Numbered from the stretch's first letter, positions 52,100 to 61,266 are shown. The stretch is DNA of 64,000 bases from CAZOWL01 sp964583605 (GCA_964583605.1 CAZOWL010000004.1:1-64000); one strand, 5' to 3'. A program made the numbers and translations. The notes: generated by a model not told the origin, from the sequence alone.

Positions 52100-52810
52100 A
52101 TGAGCACCGACACATCTCTTTCCGACGCCATCGCCCTGCGCATCGCGCTCGCCGCGCGCGCCCTGCCCGATACCGACCCTGAGCGCCTGCTCAAGGTCCT
52201 GGATGATGCTATCGGCCTCCCCCCGAGCGAGACGGAGCTCGCCAGCCTCACGGTGAAGCAGCTCAAGACCGCCGCCGACGGCGAGTTCGCGGAGATCGAG
52301 GTGCCCGTGCTCAAAGGCGCCTTGGCCTACCTGAAGGGTGAAGCAACGGGGGATAGCGTCCCACCACCGCCGCTCGAGGCCGAGGATCAGGATGCGTTGG
52401 GCGACTCCATCCGAGTCGCCTGCGCCTCCAACGGCGGCGAGTCACTCGACGGTCATTTCGGCTCCTGCCGCCGCTTCCTCATCTACCAGGTCTGGGCCGG
52501 CGGCCACCGGCTTATCGACGTGCGCGACGTCGACCCCGCCGCCGTCGTTGAAGACAAGAATGCCCACCGCGCGGAGCTGATTCGCGACTGCCAGGTCCTC
52601 TGCTGCGCGTCGATCGGTGGCCCCGCGGCTGCCAAGGTGGTCAAGGCGGACATCCACCCGATCCGCTTCCCGGACGGTGGACCCGCCCGCGAGCGAATCG
52701 CCGCCCTGCAGCGCGTGCTCGCCGACCAGCCGCCACCCTGGCTGGCCAAGCTCATGGGCCGGACGCCTACGGAGCGGGTACGTTTCGAGCTCGAGGCCAG
52801 CGACGGCTAG
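52100..52810 (+). CDS. nafY: NafY/NifY-like FeMo-cofactor-binding protein
   Basis: 236 residues from the ATG at 52100. The N-terminal half is helical (LSDAIALRIALAARALPDTDPERLL), like the NifDK-binding domain of NafY. The C-terminal half is a NifX-type domain with RVACASNGGESLDGHFGSCRRFLIYQV, containing the His involved in FeMo-co binding. The length matches Azotobacter NafY (about 240). It may hold the cofactor or stabilise apo-NifDK. Its stop codon shares the bases CTAG with the stop of the convergent zinc-ribbon gene. Confidence 0.88.
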   Translation: MSTDTSLSDAIALRIALAARALPDTDPERLLKVLDDAIGLPPSETELASLTVKQLKTAADGEFAEIEVPVLKGALAYLKGEATGDSVPPPPLEAEDQDALGDSIRVACASNGGESLDGHFGSCRRFLIYQVWAGGHRLIDVRDVDPAAVVEDKNAHRAELIRDCQVLCCASIGGPAAAKVVKADIHPIRFPDGGPARERIAALQRVLADQPPPWLAKLMGRTPTERVRFELEASDG

Positions 52811-53079
52811 ATGGGGTAGAGGCTTTGGCTGTCGACGCCATCGTAATAGACCCAGGAGCCACATTCCTGGCAGACCCATGTCGGCCGTGGATCCGGAAGG
52901 GGTTGCCTCGGAACGATGACTCGGCCGTTGGCGACCGCTTCGGCGACGGCCTCCGACAGTGTCGTGTCCTCTTCCAAGACCAGCAGAGGCCGTTCCGCAC
53001 CGCAGATCGAGCAGCACACACGCCGCGCTTGGAGCTCAACGATCGGAGTCATGGGATCGCGTCGATTTCCGGTTTCCAT
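52807..53079 (-). CDS. Small zinc-ribbon-like protein of unknown function
   Basis: 90 residues from the ATG at 53079 (GGAG upstream); an ATG at 53052 is also possible. Two CxxC pairs, CSICGAERP and WVCQECGSWVYY, about 50 residues apart, suggest a zinc ribbon. No family is recognised. It converges on nafY and the two stop codons overlap in CTAG. Confidence 0.7.
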   Translation of the reverse strand: METGNRRDPMTPIVELQARRVCCSICGAERPLLVLEEDTTLSEAVAEAVANGRVIVPRQPLPDPRPTWVCQECGSWVYYDGVDSQSLYPI

Positions 53080-53421
53080 CCTGTTGTCACTCCTGCCTGT
53101 GTCTTCCTTGGCCGGCAAGCTTCGATCGACTGCGGCGCGAGCGCCCGGCCGCGCTGGCCTTAGGCGCAAGGAGCTTAAGTTACGGTGCAGCCGGTCGATG
53201 TGATTCAAGTCGCGAAGCCGACACGGGGATTGCATCGTCGCCTGAGGCAGTGAACCGGTGCTCGCAGTGGTCGGATCGGCGCGGAGCCTCGCGGTACCGC
53301 GAGGCCCGATCAAGCCTGTCAAGACCCTAACCGTCAGCGGCTCCGAGCAGCCTTTCGTGCGGGGCTCACGCCCGCGTGAAGCGAAGCCACGTCGGCCAAG
53401 ACCCGAAGGGCGCCACCTGTG
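53080..53421. other. Gap without recognisable genes
   Basis: 342 bp. Several short frames are open but none has a ribosome site or a recognisable product. A short palindrome GCGGTACCGC lies around 53287-53302. It may hold the promoter of the minus-strand zinc-ribbon gene. Confidence 0.4.
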
Positions 53422-53910
53422 CTACTCGAGGATGCTGACGATCTCGCCGGTCGCCAGGAGCTCGCGCAGTGTCCTCGGTGAAGGAGCGTCATCACGGCTG
53501 TCGTCGTCGGCGTCTTCGGTCGCGTCGACGAAATCGAGCCGCACGACATCCGCGTCGATCTCGACCCCGTATCCTTCCGACCAGGCAAGCAAGCTCTGCA
53601 CCTCCGCCCTTCGCGCGTCGGCGTCCTCGCCGAAGAAGAACACGACGAAATAGGGCTTGTGACATCCGGTGAAGTGGTGACAACGCAGCCGGGGATCCGT
53701 CAGCTCGATGACCCGAGGTGGGAGCCCGCCTGCGGCGTTGACCTCGACCTGCGGGCACATCACGATGTAGAAGCGCGATGGCAAAATGCCACGGGCGCGT
53801 TGCCAGCGTCCTAAGACCGCCGACACGAAATTGGGGATTCGCGCGACGCTCCAGGCCTCCACGTACGGCGGCATTCCGGTGATGTCGATGTGCTCCGGTA
53901 GCTTATCCAC
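53422..53910 (-). CDS. Hypothetical cytoplasmic protein
   Basis: 162 residues. The N-terminal part has a mixed fold (HIDITGMPPYVEAWSVARIPNF, RFYIVMCPQVEVNAAGGLPP), with a CHHFTGCHKPYFVVFFFGEDA segment that could bind a metal. The C terminus is very acidic (FVDATEDADDDSRDDA). No signal peptide or known family is apparent. It is isolated at the edge of the nif region. Confidence 0.6.
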   Translation of the reverse strand: MDKLPEHIDITGMPPYVEAWSVARIPNFVSAVLGRWQRARGILPSRFYIVMCPQVEVNAAGGLPPRVIELTDPRLRCHHFTGCHKPYFVVFFFGEDADARRAEVQSLLAWSEGYGVEIDADVVRLDFVDATEDADDDSRDDAPSPRTLRELLATGEIVSILE

Positions 53911-54002
53911 GCCCCACTCCCAGGCCGTCTTCTTCGAAAAAGTGAGACCACCATTGTTCGCATTGGGCTGCCGAAGGCAACCCCCCGCGGGATGCAGCGC
54001 GC

Positions 54003-54126
54003 ACGATCATGGGGCGAGGCGAGCCACCCCAGATGATGAAAGGTCGCCTCACCCCTGATCGTTCCCTCACCCCAACCCTCTCCCAGAGGGCGAGGGAGCG
54101 AACGTGCTTCGCGAATTTCATTGTAA
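54003..54126 (+). repeat. Dispersed palindromic repeat, copy F
   Basis: Full-length plus-orientation copy with a single CCAACCCTCTCCCAGAGG block, ending CATTGTAAGG. It fills most of the 346 bp gap between the hypothetical gene at 53422 and the SRPBCC gene. Confidence 0.92.
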
Positions 54127-54256
54127 GGACTCGAGCGCCGCCAGGGCCCACCTGAATGAAGCGCATGGCCTGTCTATCGTCCTGCGAATCTGGTTGGAGA
54201 TCTCGATGCGCAATCGGAAGATCAAAGGGCCCGGGTCGATCGCGACCCTCCCCGTC

Positions 54257-54706
54257 TCAACGAGCTTCGTGGCCTACACGGCGACGGTCTTGGAAATATG
54301 TCCTGTACCTTGGTCGGCGCGCGGCGAATGCCAGATAGAGGATCGGGTATAGGATCGCGTCGTAAAGTTGGTTGCCAGAAAAATACTGAATGTCATCCTC
54401 AACAATCGAGCTCGCACCGTCCCGATAGACGGTGTGCTGATGTCTCCACACCTTCAATCCAATCGGGAGCTGCACGCCCTCATCGATGAAATACGCGTGC
54501 TCGTCGTCTTGATGCGATGCCGTGATCCGGCTGACCCACTCCCCGGCGACGGGCAGTCTGAGATGAACGATATCCCCTTCCTCCGATCCATCGAAGCGGA
54601 TCAGCTTCGCGCCTGGCGGCAAGAGATACTCGAATAGAGATCGGTCGAATCCCGCGAACACCGTCGCCATGGATCCAGTGACCTTCGTCTTGAGCAACAA
54701 TCGCAT
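54257..54706 (-). CDS. SRPBCC-superfamily protein
   Basis: 149 residues with the start-domain-like pattern of small ligand-binding proteins: FEYLLPPGAKLIRFDGSEEGDIVHLRLP, then EWVSRITASHQDDEHAYFIDEG and LKVWRHQHTVY. It has no signal peptide. AGAGAA precedes the ATG at 54706. The ligand is unknown; such proteins often serve as ligand carriers or cyclase-like enzymes. It is monocistronic by spacing. Confidence 0.7.
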   Translation of the reverse strand: MRLLLKTKVTGSMATVFAGFDRSLFEYLLPPGAKLIRFDGSEEGDIVHLRLPVAGEWVSRITASHQDDEHAYFIDEGVQLPIGLKVWRHQHTVYRDGASSIVEDDIQYFSGNQLYDAILYPILYLAFAARRPRYRTYFQDRRRVGHEAR

Positions 54707-54945
54707 CGTGTTCTCTGCTATCGCTTTGGCTATAGCAAGTCATGTGGGACCGAATCCGACCCACGGGAAGATCCCCGCATGCGGCCGGAGAGAGCTGTTC
54801 GATAGCGGCGCGCGCCCCTCTCCCGCGGCCGCGCGATCTCGATCCGATCCCCGCATCTCTGGGTCTGGGCCGCCCCGACAGCGTGCCGGAGCGCCGGCGG
54901 CGGGCGGTTACCGCCGCGAGGTCACCGGCGATGGTGGGCGGCTCG

Positions 54946-57900
54946 TCAGAAGCGGCCGATCTGCGCACCGGCCGAGCCAGCCGCCGGCGTCCGGAAGCGA
55001 TTGTTGTCGCCCGGCTCCCAGGCGACGACCTGCGGCGGGTCGCCCTCTTCGAGGCGCTTGATGCATTTCCACTCGACATCCTGCCCGGCGGGCAGTCCGG
55101 TGACGGTCCCGGTCCAGGTCGGATAGGGCCCGTTCGGGCTCAGCCGCACGGCCCGCTCGGGCGCCCACTCGCCGAGCGCGGGGACATTGCCGACGGCGTA
55201 GACGCTGGTGCCCCAGACGGTGTCGCCCTTCTCGCAGACGAGGTCGGCGCTGACCCCGCACAGGACGGGATCGCCGTCGATGAGCCTGAGCTCCGGCGCG
55301 GCCGGGGTCGCCTCGTCGAAGGTGACGGCGTACAGACCAGGTGTGGTCGGGGCGTCGAAGTTCGGACCGTCTTGCCGCCCATCGGCACCCCAGTTACGCG
55401 TCCAGCTCTTGTCGGCGGCGAATTTGTACTCGCCGCAGAGACGCAACGTGCCGCTCCAGCGCCGTGCCTCGCCGCAGCTGAGCTGGCGCCCCGGATCCGC
55501 CGGGTCCCAGCCGTTATCGGCGCCCGGCATCGAGATGCGCTCGAATTCGCTCGCGCAAGTGCTCGCGGCCAGGGTCACGGCGATGCTTGCCCCAGCGCTC
55601 ACCGGTCGCAGAGCGGCCTTGATCCAGGTGGCGCCGGTGGCCGGGTCGCGATACCAGCCGCCTTCGGCGCCGTCGAGCGCGGCCCGAGTCGGGCGCTCGG
55701 GTAGCGAGGCATCATCCAAGGTCACGGCTTCGGCCGCGGCGGGGCGGCCATCGAGGCCGGCCGTCAGCTCAATGAGCAGCGGACGCGCATCCGGGGCGCC
55801 GTCGTAAGTGCCAATCGCTGGATCGATGGTGATGGTCACGGCCTCCCCGTTCTGCTGCTGGGCGATGCGCGTCTCGCGTACAGCGCCGTCGAGATAGGCG
55901 AGGCTGACGCCATCGTCCTCGAACAGCGTAAAGGCGCTGGCATCCGGCCCGGCGAAGACGCGGACCGACAGCTCGTCGCGACGGTGGCCATCGCGGCGCT
56001 GGCCCAGTGCATTGCCGGTTTCGGCGTCGACCTGCCCAACGGGGATGATGGCGCCCGCGCGGGCATACAGCGGCAACGTGAAGAGGCCATCGCGGAACAG
56101 CGGGGCCGAGACGATCTGGCCGCTCGCGCTGACCAGGCGACGGCCGCTGTGCCAGTCGTACCAGCTCCCCGCTGGCAGGTAGACGTCGCGCGTCGCCTCA
56201 CCGTAGGCGGTAGAGATCGCCGCCAGTAGATCGCGGCCGATCAGCTTGTGATCGCCCTCGTGGCGCAGACGCTCGTCGGTCTGATAGTAGAGGATCGGTG
56301 GTGGCAGCACCGGCTCGGCGAACCGGTGTGCGCGATGGGCCAGCGAGTAGAGGTATGGCACCAGCTCGTAGCGCAGGCGGGTGTTCCTCCGGTTACTGCC
56401 TAGGTCGCCGATGCGATCCGGGGCGGTCTCTTTGCAATTGCACAGGTTTTCGGTATGCGGCCGCCCTGGGATGTCGAAGAGCATGCCGTAGGCATACCAT
56501 CTCGTGTACATATCGTCGAGATCGCCGTCCAGGTTGCGATGGAAGCCGCCGATGTCACTCCCATAGAAGTCCATGCCCGAAAAGGACATGTGCATCTGGT
56601 TGGCGGCGTGGGCGGCGAGGCTGCCGAGACGCGAGCTGATGTCGCCGGACCACATGGCCGCACCGAGACGCTGAATACCAGCCGCCCCGGAGCGCGACAT
56701 CATGAAAGGACGCTGTTCGCGGCCGTTGCGCGCATAGCCGCGGCGGATGCCGTCGAGCCAGTCGAAATTGAACAGATTGTGGATGTCGGCATGATCGCCG
56801 CCGGCATAGCAGGAATCTCCGCGGTACATCTCAGGCTCGCCAAGGTCGGTCCAGTGGCCGATGACGCCGGCCGCGATCAGCGGCTCGCGCTTCTCGTCGT
56901 GCCAATAGTCGCCACAGCCCGCATTGCTGTAGTCGATCATGCCGCCTTGGCCCCACCAGGGGTTGGCGGTGATGTACGCGGGCTGGCCATCGCCGCAGTT
57001 CACCGCCAGGCAGCCGCGGCCGGCGAGATCGGCGTGCTCGGGCAGGGCACGGCCGACGTAGGCCTCTTCGATCAGCATGATGCCGACGCCCTGCCCGTCG
57101 TCGAGATCGGCGATCTTCTGCGCCGGATTTGGGAACTGGCTCTCGTCCCAGGTCAAGGAGCCCATTTGGGTGTCGTCGGAGCCGGCCTGGATGCCGCCGA
57201 ACCACTGGAGGTCGAGGACAAAGCCGTCGAGGGGGAAGTCGTTGTCGATCAGGCTCGCAAGCTTGCCGTCGAGCTCATCCCAGCCGTCATAGCCGTATTC
57301 CGAGACCCAGAGGCCAAACATCTTCTTCGGCGGCACCAACGGATGACCGACCAGCTCCATGTAGTCGTGCCGCAGATCGAGCAGGCTCGGACCGGTCATC
57401 AGGTAAAGGCTCAGCGGACCATCGGCGACCTCCACGCGCCAGCGACTGTCGGAGCGGAAGTCCCAGCTATGCCGATAGGCGTTGTCGAGAAACAGGGCGT
57501 AGTTGTCGAAACTGGCCCCGCGCACCGCGTAGAGGATGGGTATCTGGGTGTTGCCGTTGGCACCGCCGTTGAACCCGGCCATGACGTTGCCAAACTCGCC
57601 GCCCTCGCGGGTACGGTCCTCCCAGTCGATGTCGGCATTGCCCGGGTCCACGAACTGCTGGCCCAGACCATAGACATCCAGCTCCCCGATCACGGCCGCA
57701 TCCAGCCCCTTGCGTGCCTGGTCTAGCCCAAAGGGGGACAGCGTCGTCAGCACCAGGTCGTTCTTGGTGCGATCGATCAGCGTTGCGGCCAAGGTGCCCT
57801 GGTCTACGATGAGGCGTAATTCAGGGGTCTCGATGAGGCCGGTACCGTCGAATGTGACCTGGCTCGGGCCTTCATAGTCGGTCTTCGCGATCATCGGGGT

Positions 57901-58110
57901 CGTTGGGATTGGCCCCGCGTCAGCCGGCGGGGCACCGCTGGCGTATTGCAGATGCAGCAGGTCATCATCGAGGACCTCGACGATAAGGTGATGGCCGGTG
58001 CCAGCGAGCACGAAGCGCTCGGGCGCGGCCGCGGCCGGCAGGGCGAGGCCGAGCACGCCCCAGCAGCACGCAACGACACAAACAGACGCGACCTTCGGGA
58101 TGCCTTTCAT
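54946..58110 (-). CDS. Secreted GH31 alpha-glucosidase with starch-binding domain
   Basis: 1054 residues. A signal peptide ends near LGLALPAAAAPE. An N-terminal beta-sandwich leads to a GH31 TIM barrel: FGLWVSEYGYDGWDEL, FPLDGFVLDLQWFGG, the nucleophile Asp422 in GHWTDLGEPEMYRGD and the acid/base Asp490 in AAMWSGDISSR. Beta domains follow, and the C terminus (about 960-1050) resembles CBM20 (VYAVGNVPALGEWAPERAV, YPTWTGTVTGLPAG, ending EPGDNNRFRTPA). It should cleave alpha-glucans outside the cytoplasm. GGAGAG precedes the ATG. This is unexpected next to nif/dsr genes of a phototroph and may be acquired. Confidence 0.92.
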   Translation of the reverse strand: MKGIPKVASVCVVACCWGVLGLALPAAAAPERFVLAGTGHHLIVEVLDDDLLHLQYASGAPPADAGPIPTTPMIAKTDYEGPSQVTFDGTGLIETPELRLIVDQGTLAATLIDRTKNDLVLTTLSPFGLDQARKGLDAAVIGELDVYGLGQQFVDPGNADIDWEDRTREGGEFGNVMAGFNGGANGNTQIPILYAVRGASFDNYALFLDNAYRHSWDFRSDSRWRVEVADGPLSLYLMTGPSLLDLRHDYMELVGHPLVPPKKMFGLWVSEYGYDGWDELDGKLASLIDNDFPLDGFVLDLQWFGGIQAGSDDTQMGSLTWDESQFPNPAQKIADLDDGQGVGIMLIEEAYVGRALPEHADLAGRGCLAVNCGDGQPAYITANPWWGQGGMIDYSNAGCGDYWHDEKREPLIAAGVIGHWTDLGEPEMYRGDSCYAGGDHADIHNLFNFDWLDGIRRGYARNGREQRPFMMSRSGAAGIQRLGAAMWSGDISSRLGSLAAHAANQMHMSFSGMDFYGSDIGGFHRNLDGDLDDMYTRWYAYGMLFDIPGRPHTENLCNCKETAPDRIGDLGSNRRNTRLRYELVPYLYSLAHRAHRFAEPVLPPPILYYQTDERLRHEGDHKLIGRDLLAAISTAYGEATRDVYLPAGSWYDWHSGRRLVSASGQIVSAPLFRDGLFTLPLYARAGAIIPVGQVDAETGNALGQRRDGHRRDELSVRVFAGPDASAFTLFEDDGVSLAYLDGAVRETRIAQQQNGEAVTITIDPAIGTYDGAPDARPLLIELTAGLDGRPAAAEAVTLDDASLPERPTRAALDGAEGGWYRDPATGATWIKAALRPVSAGASIAVTLAASTCASEFERISMPGADNGWDPADPGRQLSCGEARRWSGTLRLCGEYKFAADKSWTRNWGADGRQDGPNFDAPTTPGLYAVTFDEATPAAPELRLIDGDPVLCGVSADLVCEKGDTVWGTSVYAVGNVPALGEWAPERAVRLSPNGPYPTWTGTVTGLPAGQDVEWKCIKRLEEGDPPQVVAWEPGDNNRFRTPAAGSAGAQIGRF

Positions 58111-58493
58111 AGCGCGCTCTCCAGATTCGGGCCCTCGGGATGGAAGTGCTACGGCGCCAGCTCGGACGGCTTGCCGGTGGGCCGCTCAATGAAGAGAGGG
58201 GCTGCTTCCTTGGCCGGTCTGGCCGGCTCCCCGGCGCGCGCTGGACGCAGTTGCCGGCACCGCCACGGAAAGTATAGTCGGGCGCTCGGGTTTGACGAGG
58301 TCGTTTCGAGGGCATGCCGGCCCCGGACGAGCCATAGCAGGCCCTCCGGCGAGGAGGCGCAATCCAGCGATCGGGCGCGAAGGGCGTGCATCGCGGCGGA
58401 TAATCCATGCGCGAGCGTTACAAGGACCTCCCGCCATCGCGGCCTCGTATAAGAAGCGGCGCAGGGCGCCGAGAGTGACGGCAGCCGAATCTG
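58111..58493. other. Gap upstream of the GH31 gene
   Basis: 383 bp. Several overlapping GC-rich frames are open on both strands, but none shows a family motif or ribosome site. The GH31 promoter should lie here. Confidence 0.4.
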
Positions 58494-58805
58494 TTACAGA
58501 AACCGCATCGCCGCGATGACGAGACCCGCACTGCTGGCGATGAAGCCAATCACCCAGAGGAAATGCTGGTCGTGTCGCTTAAGCATTTCATCGAAGCGCT
58601 TGTCTACTTGATCGAGGCGTTTGTCCACCTGCTCGAAGCCCTGACGCATCAGCTCGCGTTGATGCTTAAGCTCCTCCTCAACCCGCACCATGCGCTCGCG
58701 CAGCTCAAGCTCGTAGACCGCTGGCGGCTTACCTAGGCTCTGCTCGGCCAGCCACTCGCCGAGATGCTGTTTGATGAAATCAATGTCTTCCTGGGCCAGG
58801 GCCAT
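58494..58805 (-). CDS. Coiled-coil protein with C-terminal membrane anchor
   Basis: 103 residues from the ATG at 58805. The N-terminal part (LAQEDIDFIKQHLGEWLAEQ) is followed by a heptad-rich coiled coil (HQRELMRQGFEQVDKRLDQV, then DKRFDEMLKRHD) and a single membrane span (FLWVIGFIASSAGLVIAAMRFL). Short proteins of this kind are scattered in gammaproteobacteria; the function is unknown. A truncated second copy lies at 60116. Confidence 0.7.
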   Translation of the reverse strand: MALAQEDIDFIKQHLGEWLAEQSLGKPPAVYELELRERMVRVEEELKHQRELMRQGFEQVDKRLDQVDKRFDEMLKRHDQHFLWVIGFIASSAGLVIAAMRFL

Positions 58806-58920
58806 GATCCGCTCCCGACTGATCTTGCAGCACGACGTCGCGTCAGTGTACCGCCGATCGCCCGTGCGGATAGCCAAAGGATCCAGTACCGCCGCCATCG
58901 AGCGCGGTTCCGGCATCGAG

Positions 58921-59178
58921 ATGCCCGTTCTGCGCGAGCGCCTCGGCAGGATGCAGGCAGGGCGCGCCAGCCAGGGCTATACGCCCGGGCAGCCCCTGAT
59001 CAAGGCCGCGGGAAACAAGACAGGCCTCTCACAACAAGCCTTCGCCGACCTGATCAAGACGCCGGGCGCGACGCCCCGAGACTGGGAGCACGGGAGATCT
59101 CCCCCGCCGGGCCCCGCGGTGTGACTGCTGGCGATCATCCTGAAACGTCCGGAGGTGCTGAGCGACAGGGCCGCCTAA
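58921..59178 (+). pseudogene. Broken XRE-type antitoxin gene (HigA-like)
   Basis: The reading frame MPVLRERLGRMQAG to NKTGLSQQAFADLIKTPGATPRDWEHGRSPPPGPAV has the helix-turn-helix and the xWExGR signature of HigA-type antitoxins. An in-frame TGA at about 59122 interrupts it, after which LLAIILKRPEVLSDRAA continues in the same frame to a TAA. A single CGA-to-TGA change would explain it. The N-terminal helix-turn-helix also looks poorly conserved, and no toxin partner is present. Repeat copy G begins exactly at the terminal TAA. Confidence 0.75.
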
Positions 59179-59301
59179 CCATCATGGGGCGAGGCGAGGC
59201 ACCCCGGACCATGAAACGTCGCCTCGGCCCTGATCCTTCCCTCACCCCAACCCTCTCCCAGAGGGCGAGGGAGCGAACGTGCTTCGCGAATTTCATAGTA
59301 A
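59175..59301 (+). repeat. Dispersed palindromic repeat, copy G
   Basis: Full-length plus-orientation copy beginning CCTAACCATCATGGGGCGAG and ending CATAGTAAC. As in copy A, its left end supplies the stop codon TAA of the preceding frame. Confidence 0.92.
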
Positions 59302-59472
59302 CGCACATTGGCGATCGAGGAGGAATGAGCCGGCTGGGGTGGCACGAGGTTTTGTGCCTACCCGCTTGAAACCTCATCGCATCGTTCGCGCCGCTACCGC
59401 CTTCCATGATGGGGCCGCGATGGGGCGCTAGGCTACGAGCTCCAAGCGTGTATATCCCTCTCCTCTTCTACC

Positions 59473-59910
59473 TCATTCTGGCAGCCATTCCTGGTCCAAT
59501 ACGTCGCTCGCTGGCCACGGGCAGACATCGGCAAACTCTGAGAGTCCAGTCTCTTGCGCGGCTTGAGCCGTAGCGTCATCCCAGACAGCCGCCCACCAGT
59601 CGGGATCGTCGAGCTTCGTGCGCAGGCTCGGGGTCTCATCCAGACGTCGGGCAACACCGCGGCGTTGATTGCGGATCGTGATCCGCCAGCTCGTGCCGCG
59701 CCGGCCTGGCTGCTTCTGCCACTTCAGGAGGTGAGCCAACAGCAGGCTCATGCGATTCCCCAGCTCGCGTTGCTCGCTCTTGCCCACGTCCTCGATCTCC
59801 TCTGCGAGGTGCTCGATATCCAATTCGTCGAATCGCCGCTCACGCAGAAGCCGAGCTTGCTGGTCGGCCCAGGCAACAACGTCGTCCTCATAAGGTACGG
59901 ACTGTGTCAT
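59473..59910 (-). CDS. DUF29 family protein
   Basis: 145 residues from the ATG at 59910. It has the DUF29 pattern: YEDDVVAWADQQARLLRERRFDELDIEHLAEEIEDVGKSEQRELGNRM, then LLLAHLLKWQKQPGRRGTSWRITI. The family is widespread in cyanobacteria and purple bacteria, often in many copies, and its function is unknown. It stands alone in the accessory stretch. Confidence 0.88.
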   Translation of the reverse strand: MTQSVPYEDDVVAWADQQARLLRERRFDELDIEHLAEEIEDVGKSEQRELGNRMSLLLAHLLKWQKQPGRRGTSWRITIRNQRRGVARRLDETPSLRTKLDDPDWWAAVWDDATAQAAQETGLSEFADVCPWPASDVLDQEWLPE

Positions 59911-60115
59911 GGCGAACTCCACCTTGGGGCGCGGCTGGCGCGCTGACATCTCACCTAGAATCTAGCATCGATACCCGGAAGCGACAAAGCCGATCGGGGA
60001 TGGCTGGGGTCAGCGCATTGTCACATAACGCGGGATGGCTGGCGTGGTAGCTACGGTCAATTCTCGCTCTGTGGCATCAGCGGGACTATGGACGCGCTTC
60101 ACGCGCCGAGCCGGA

Positions 60116-60349
60116 TCAACGTGGGCCTGCAGGGGGGATCGCAGTCTGCTCCTTCAGTCGCAGGACCCAGACGTGATCGAAGCCCTGACGCATCAGCTCG
60201 CGTTGATGCTTAAGCTCCTCCTCAATCCGCACCATGCCCACGCGCAGCTTAAGCTCGTAGACCGCTGACGGCTTACCAAAGCCCTGCTCGGTCAGCCAGT
60301 TGCCGAGATGCCGTTTGACGAAATCGCTGTCTTCCTGAACCAGAGCCAT
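60116..60349 (-). pseudogene. Truncated copy of the coiled-coil gene
   Basis: 77 residues. Residues 1-55 match the gene at 58494-58805 (VQEDSDFVKRHLGNWLTEQG against AQEDIDFIKQHLGEWLAEQS, then EELKHQRELMRQGFD), after which the similarity ends and the coiled coil and membrane anchor are missing. The 100 bp upstream are also duplicated (AGCCAAAGGATCCAGT in both). It is probably a dead duplicate. Confidence 0.7.
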
Positions 60350-60613
60350 GAGCCACCCCCGACTGATCCTGCAGCACCACGCCTCGTGAGTGTCCTGCCG
60401 ATCGCCCGGGTGGATAGCCAAAGGATCCAGTGCCGCCGCCATCGAGCGCGAATGTCATAGTAAGGTAGCGGCCATGGGTGGGGGTGGCCGAGGGCCGAGG
60501 GTCGAGCTTATCGTCGCCGCGGTAGCTACTGGCTTGGAGCGGATCTCGTGATGGAGGTCCTGAGCCCCGAGCCGCGAAACTCTCGCGGATAGCAGACTGT
60601 TCGGAGGTATCCC

Positions 60614-60850
60614 ATGAACGCTCATGAGCGTATCCCGATAGACGTCCAGGTGTGCCACGGCACGCCCGTGATCCGTGGTACCCGGGCCCTGTCGCTATCC
60701 TGGTCGGGAGCCTGGCCGGCGGCATGACCTTCGAGAAAATCGAGACCGAGTACGCCCTGGCGCGGGAGGACACTAAAGCCGCGCTGGCCTTTGCGGGTGA
60801 GCTGGTGAACGAGGAGTCCTTTCACCCCCTGCCCGGCGCGACTCAACTGC
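60614..60850 (+). pseudogene. Frameshifted DUF433 antitoxin-like gene
   Basis: The start MNAHERIPIDVQVCHGTPVIRGTR is the DUF433 opening. The expected continuation, VAILVGSLAGGMTFEKIETEY ... TKAALAFAGELVNEE, is in another frame. A one-base deletion near 60686 (CCCGGGCCCTG) separates the two halves. The second half then reads on past the expected end. No intact partner toxin is next to it. Confidence 0.78.
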
Positions 60851-60888
60851 GGGAGCCGCCGCGAGCCGGCACCGACGCGCCCCGCACC

Positions 60889-61266
60889 CTACGCCGCCTG
60901 GAGCCTAAACCGCCGATCGAAGTTCATCTTCTTCAGAACCTTCTTCATTGCTTTCTGATCGGTTCTCGTAAGCCTGCTCACGTCAAGCTTTCGCGCAAAG
61001 AACGTACTCTTGAGCTCCACCGTCGTATCGGTCACCCGGATCTCCTCCAGGTAATTATCCGGCCCTTGCTCGTTCTCCGGGACGCCTTCGTCAAAGACCT
61101 TTACTCCTCGCTCCGGGTCGGGAAGCAGACGTTCCCACTTCCAGTCGCGCAACAGCGTGAGCGTTCGTCCGTCCTCGGGATCCTCCGCATCGGTCACGAA
61201 GAAGGACAGGATCAAATCATCGCCCGTCTCGATCGAGACAAGTGCTACCGGCTCGCAGGTGTCCAT
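60889..61266 (-). CDS. Hypothetical protein
   Basis: 125 residues from the ATG at 61266; the upstream part of the open frame looks like non-coding GC-rich sequence. The protein is soluble and charged (VSIETGDDLILSFFVTDAEDPED, DWKWERLLPDPERGV), with a basic C terminus. No family is recognised. It lies 56 bp upstream-strand of the alpha/beta hydrolase end and on the same strand. Confidence 0.6.
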   Translation of the reverse strand: MDTCEPVALVSIETGDDLILSFFVTDAEDPEDGRTLTLLRDWKWERLLPDPERGVKVFDEGVPENEQGPDNYLEEIRVTDTTVELKSTFFARKLDVSRLTRTDQKAMKKVLKKMNFDRRFRLQAA

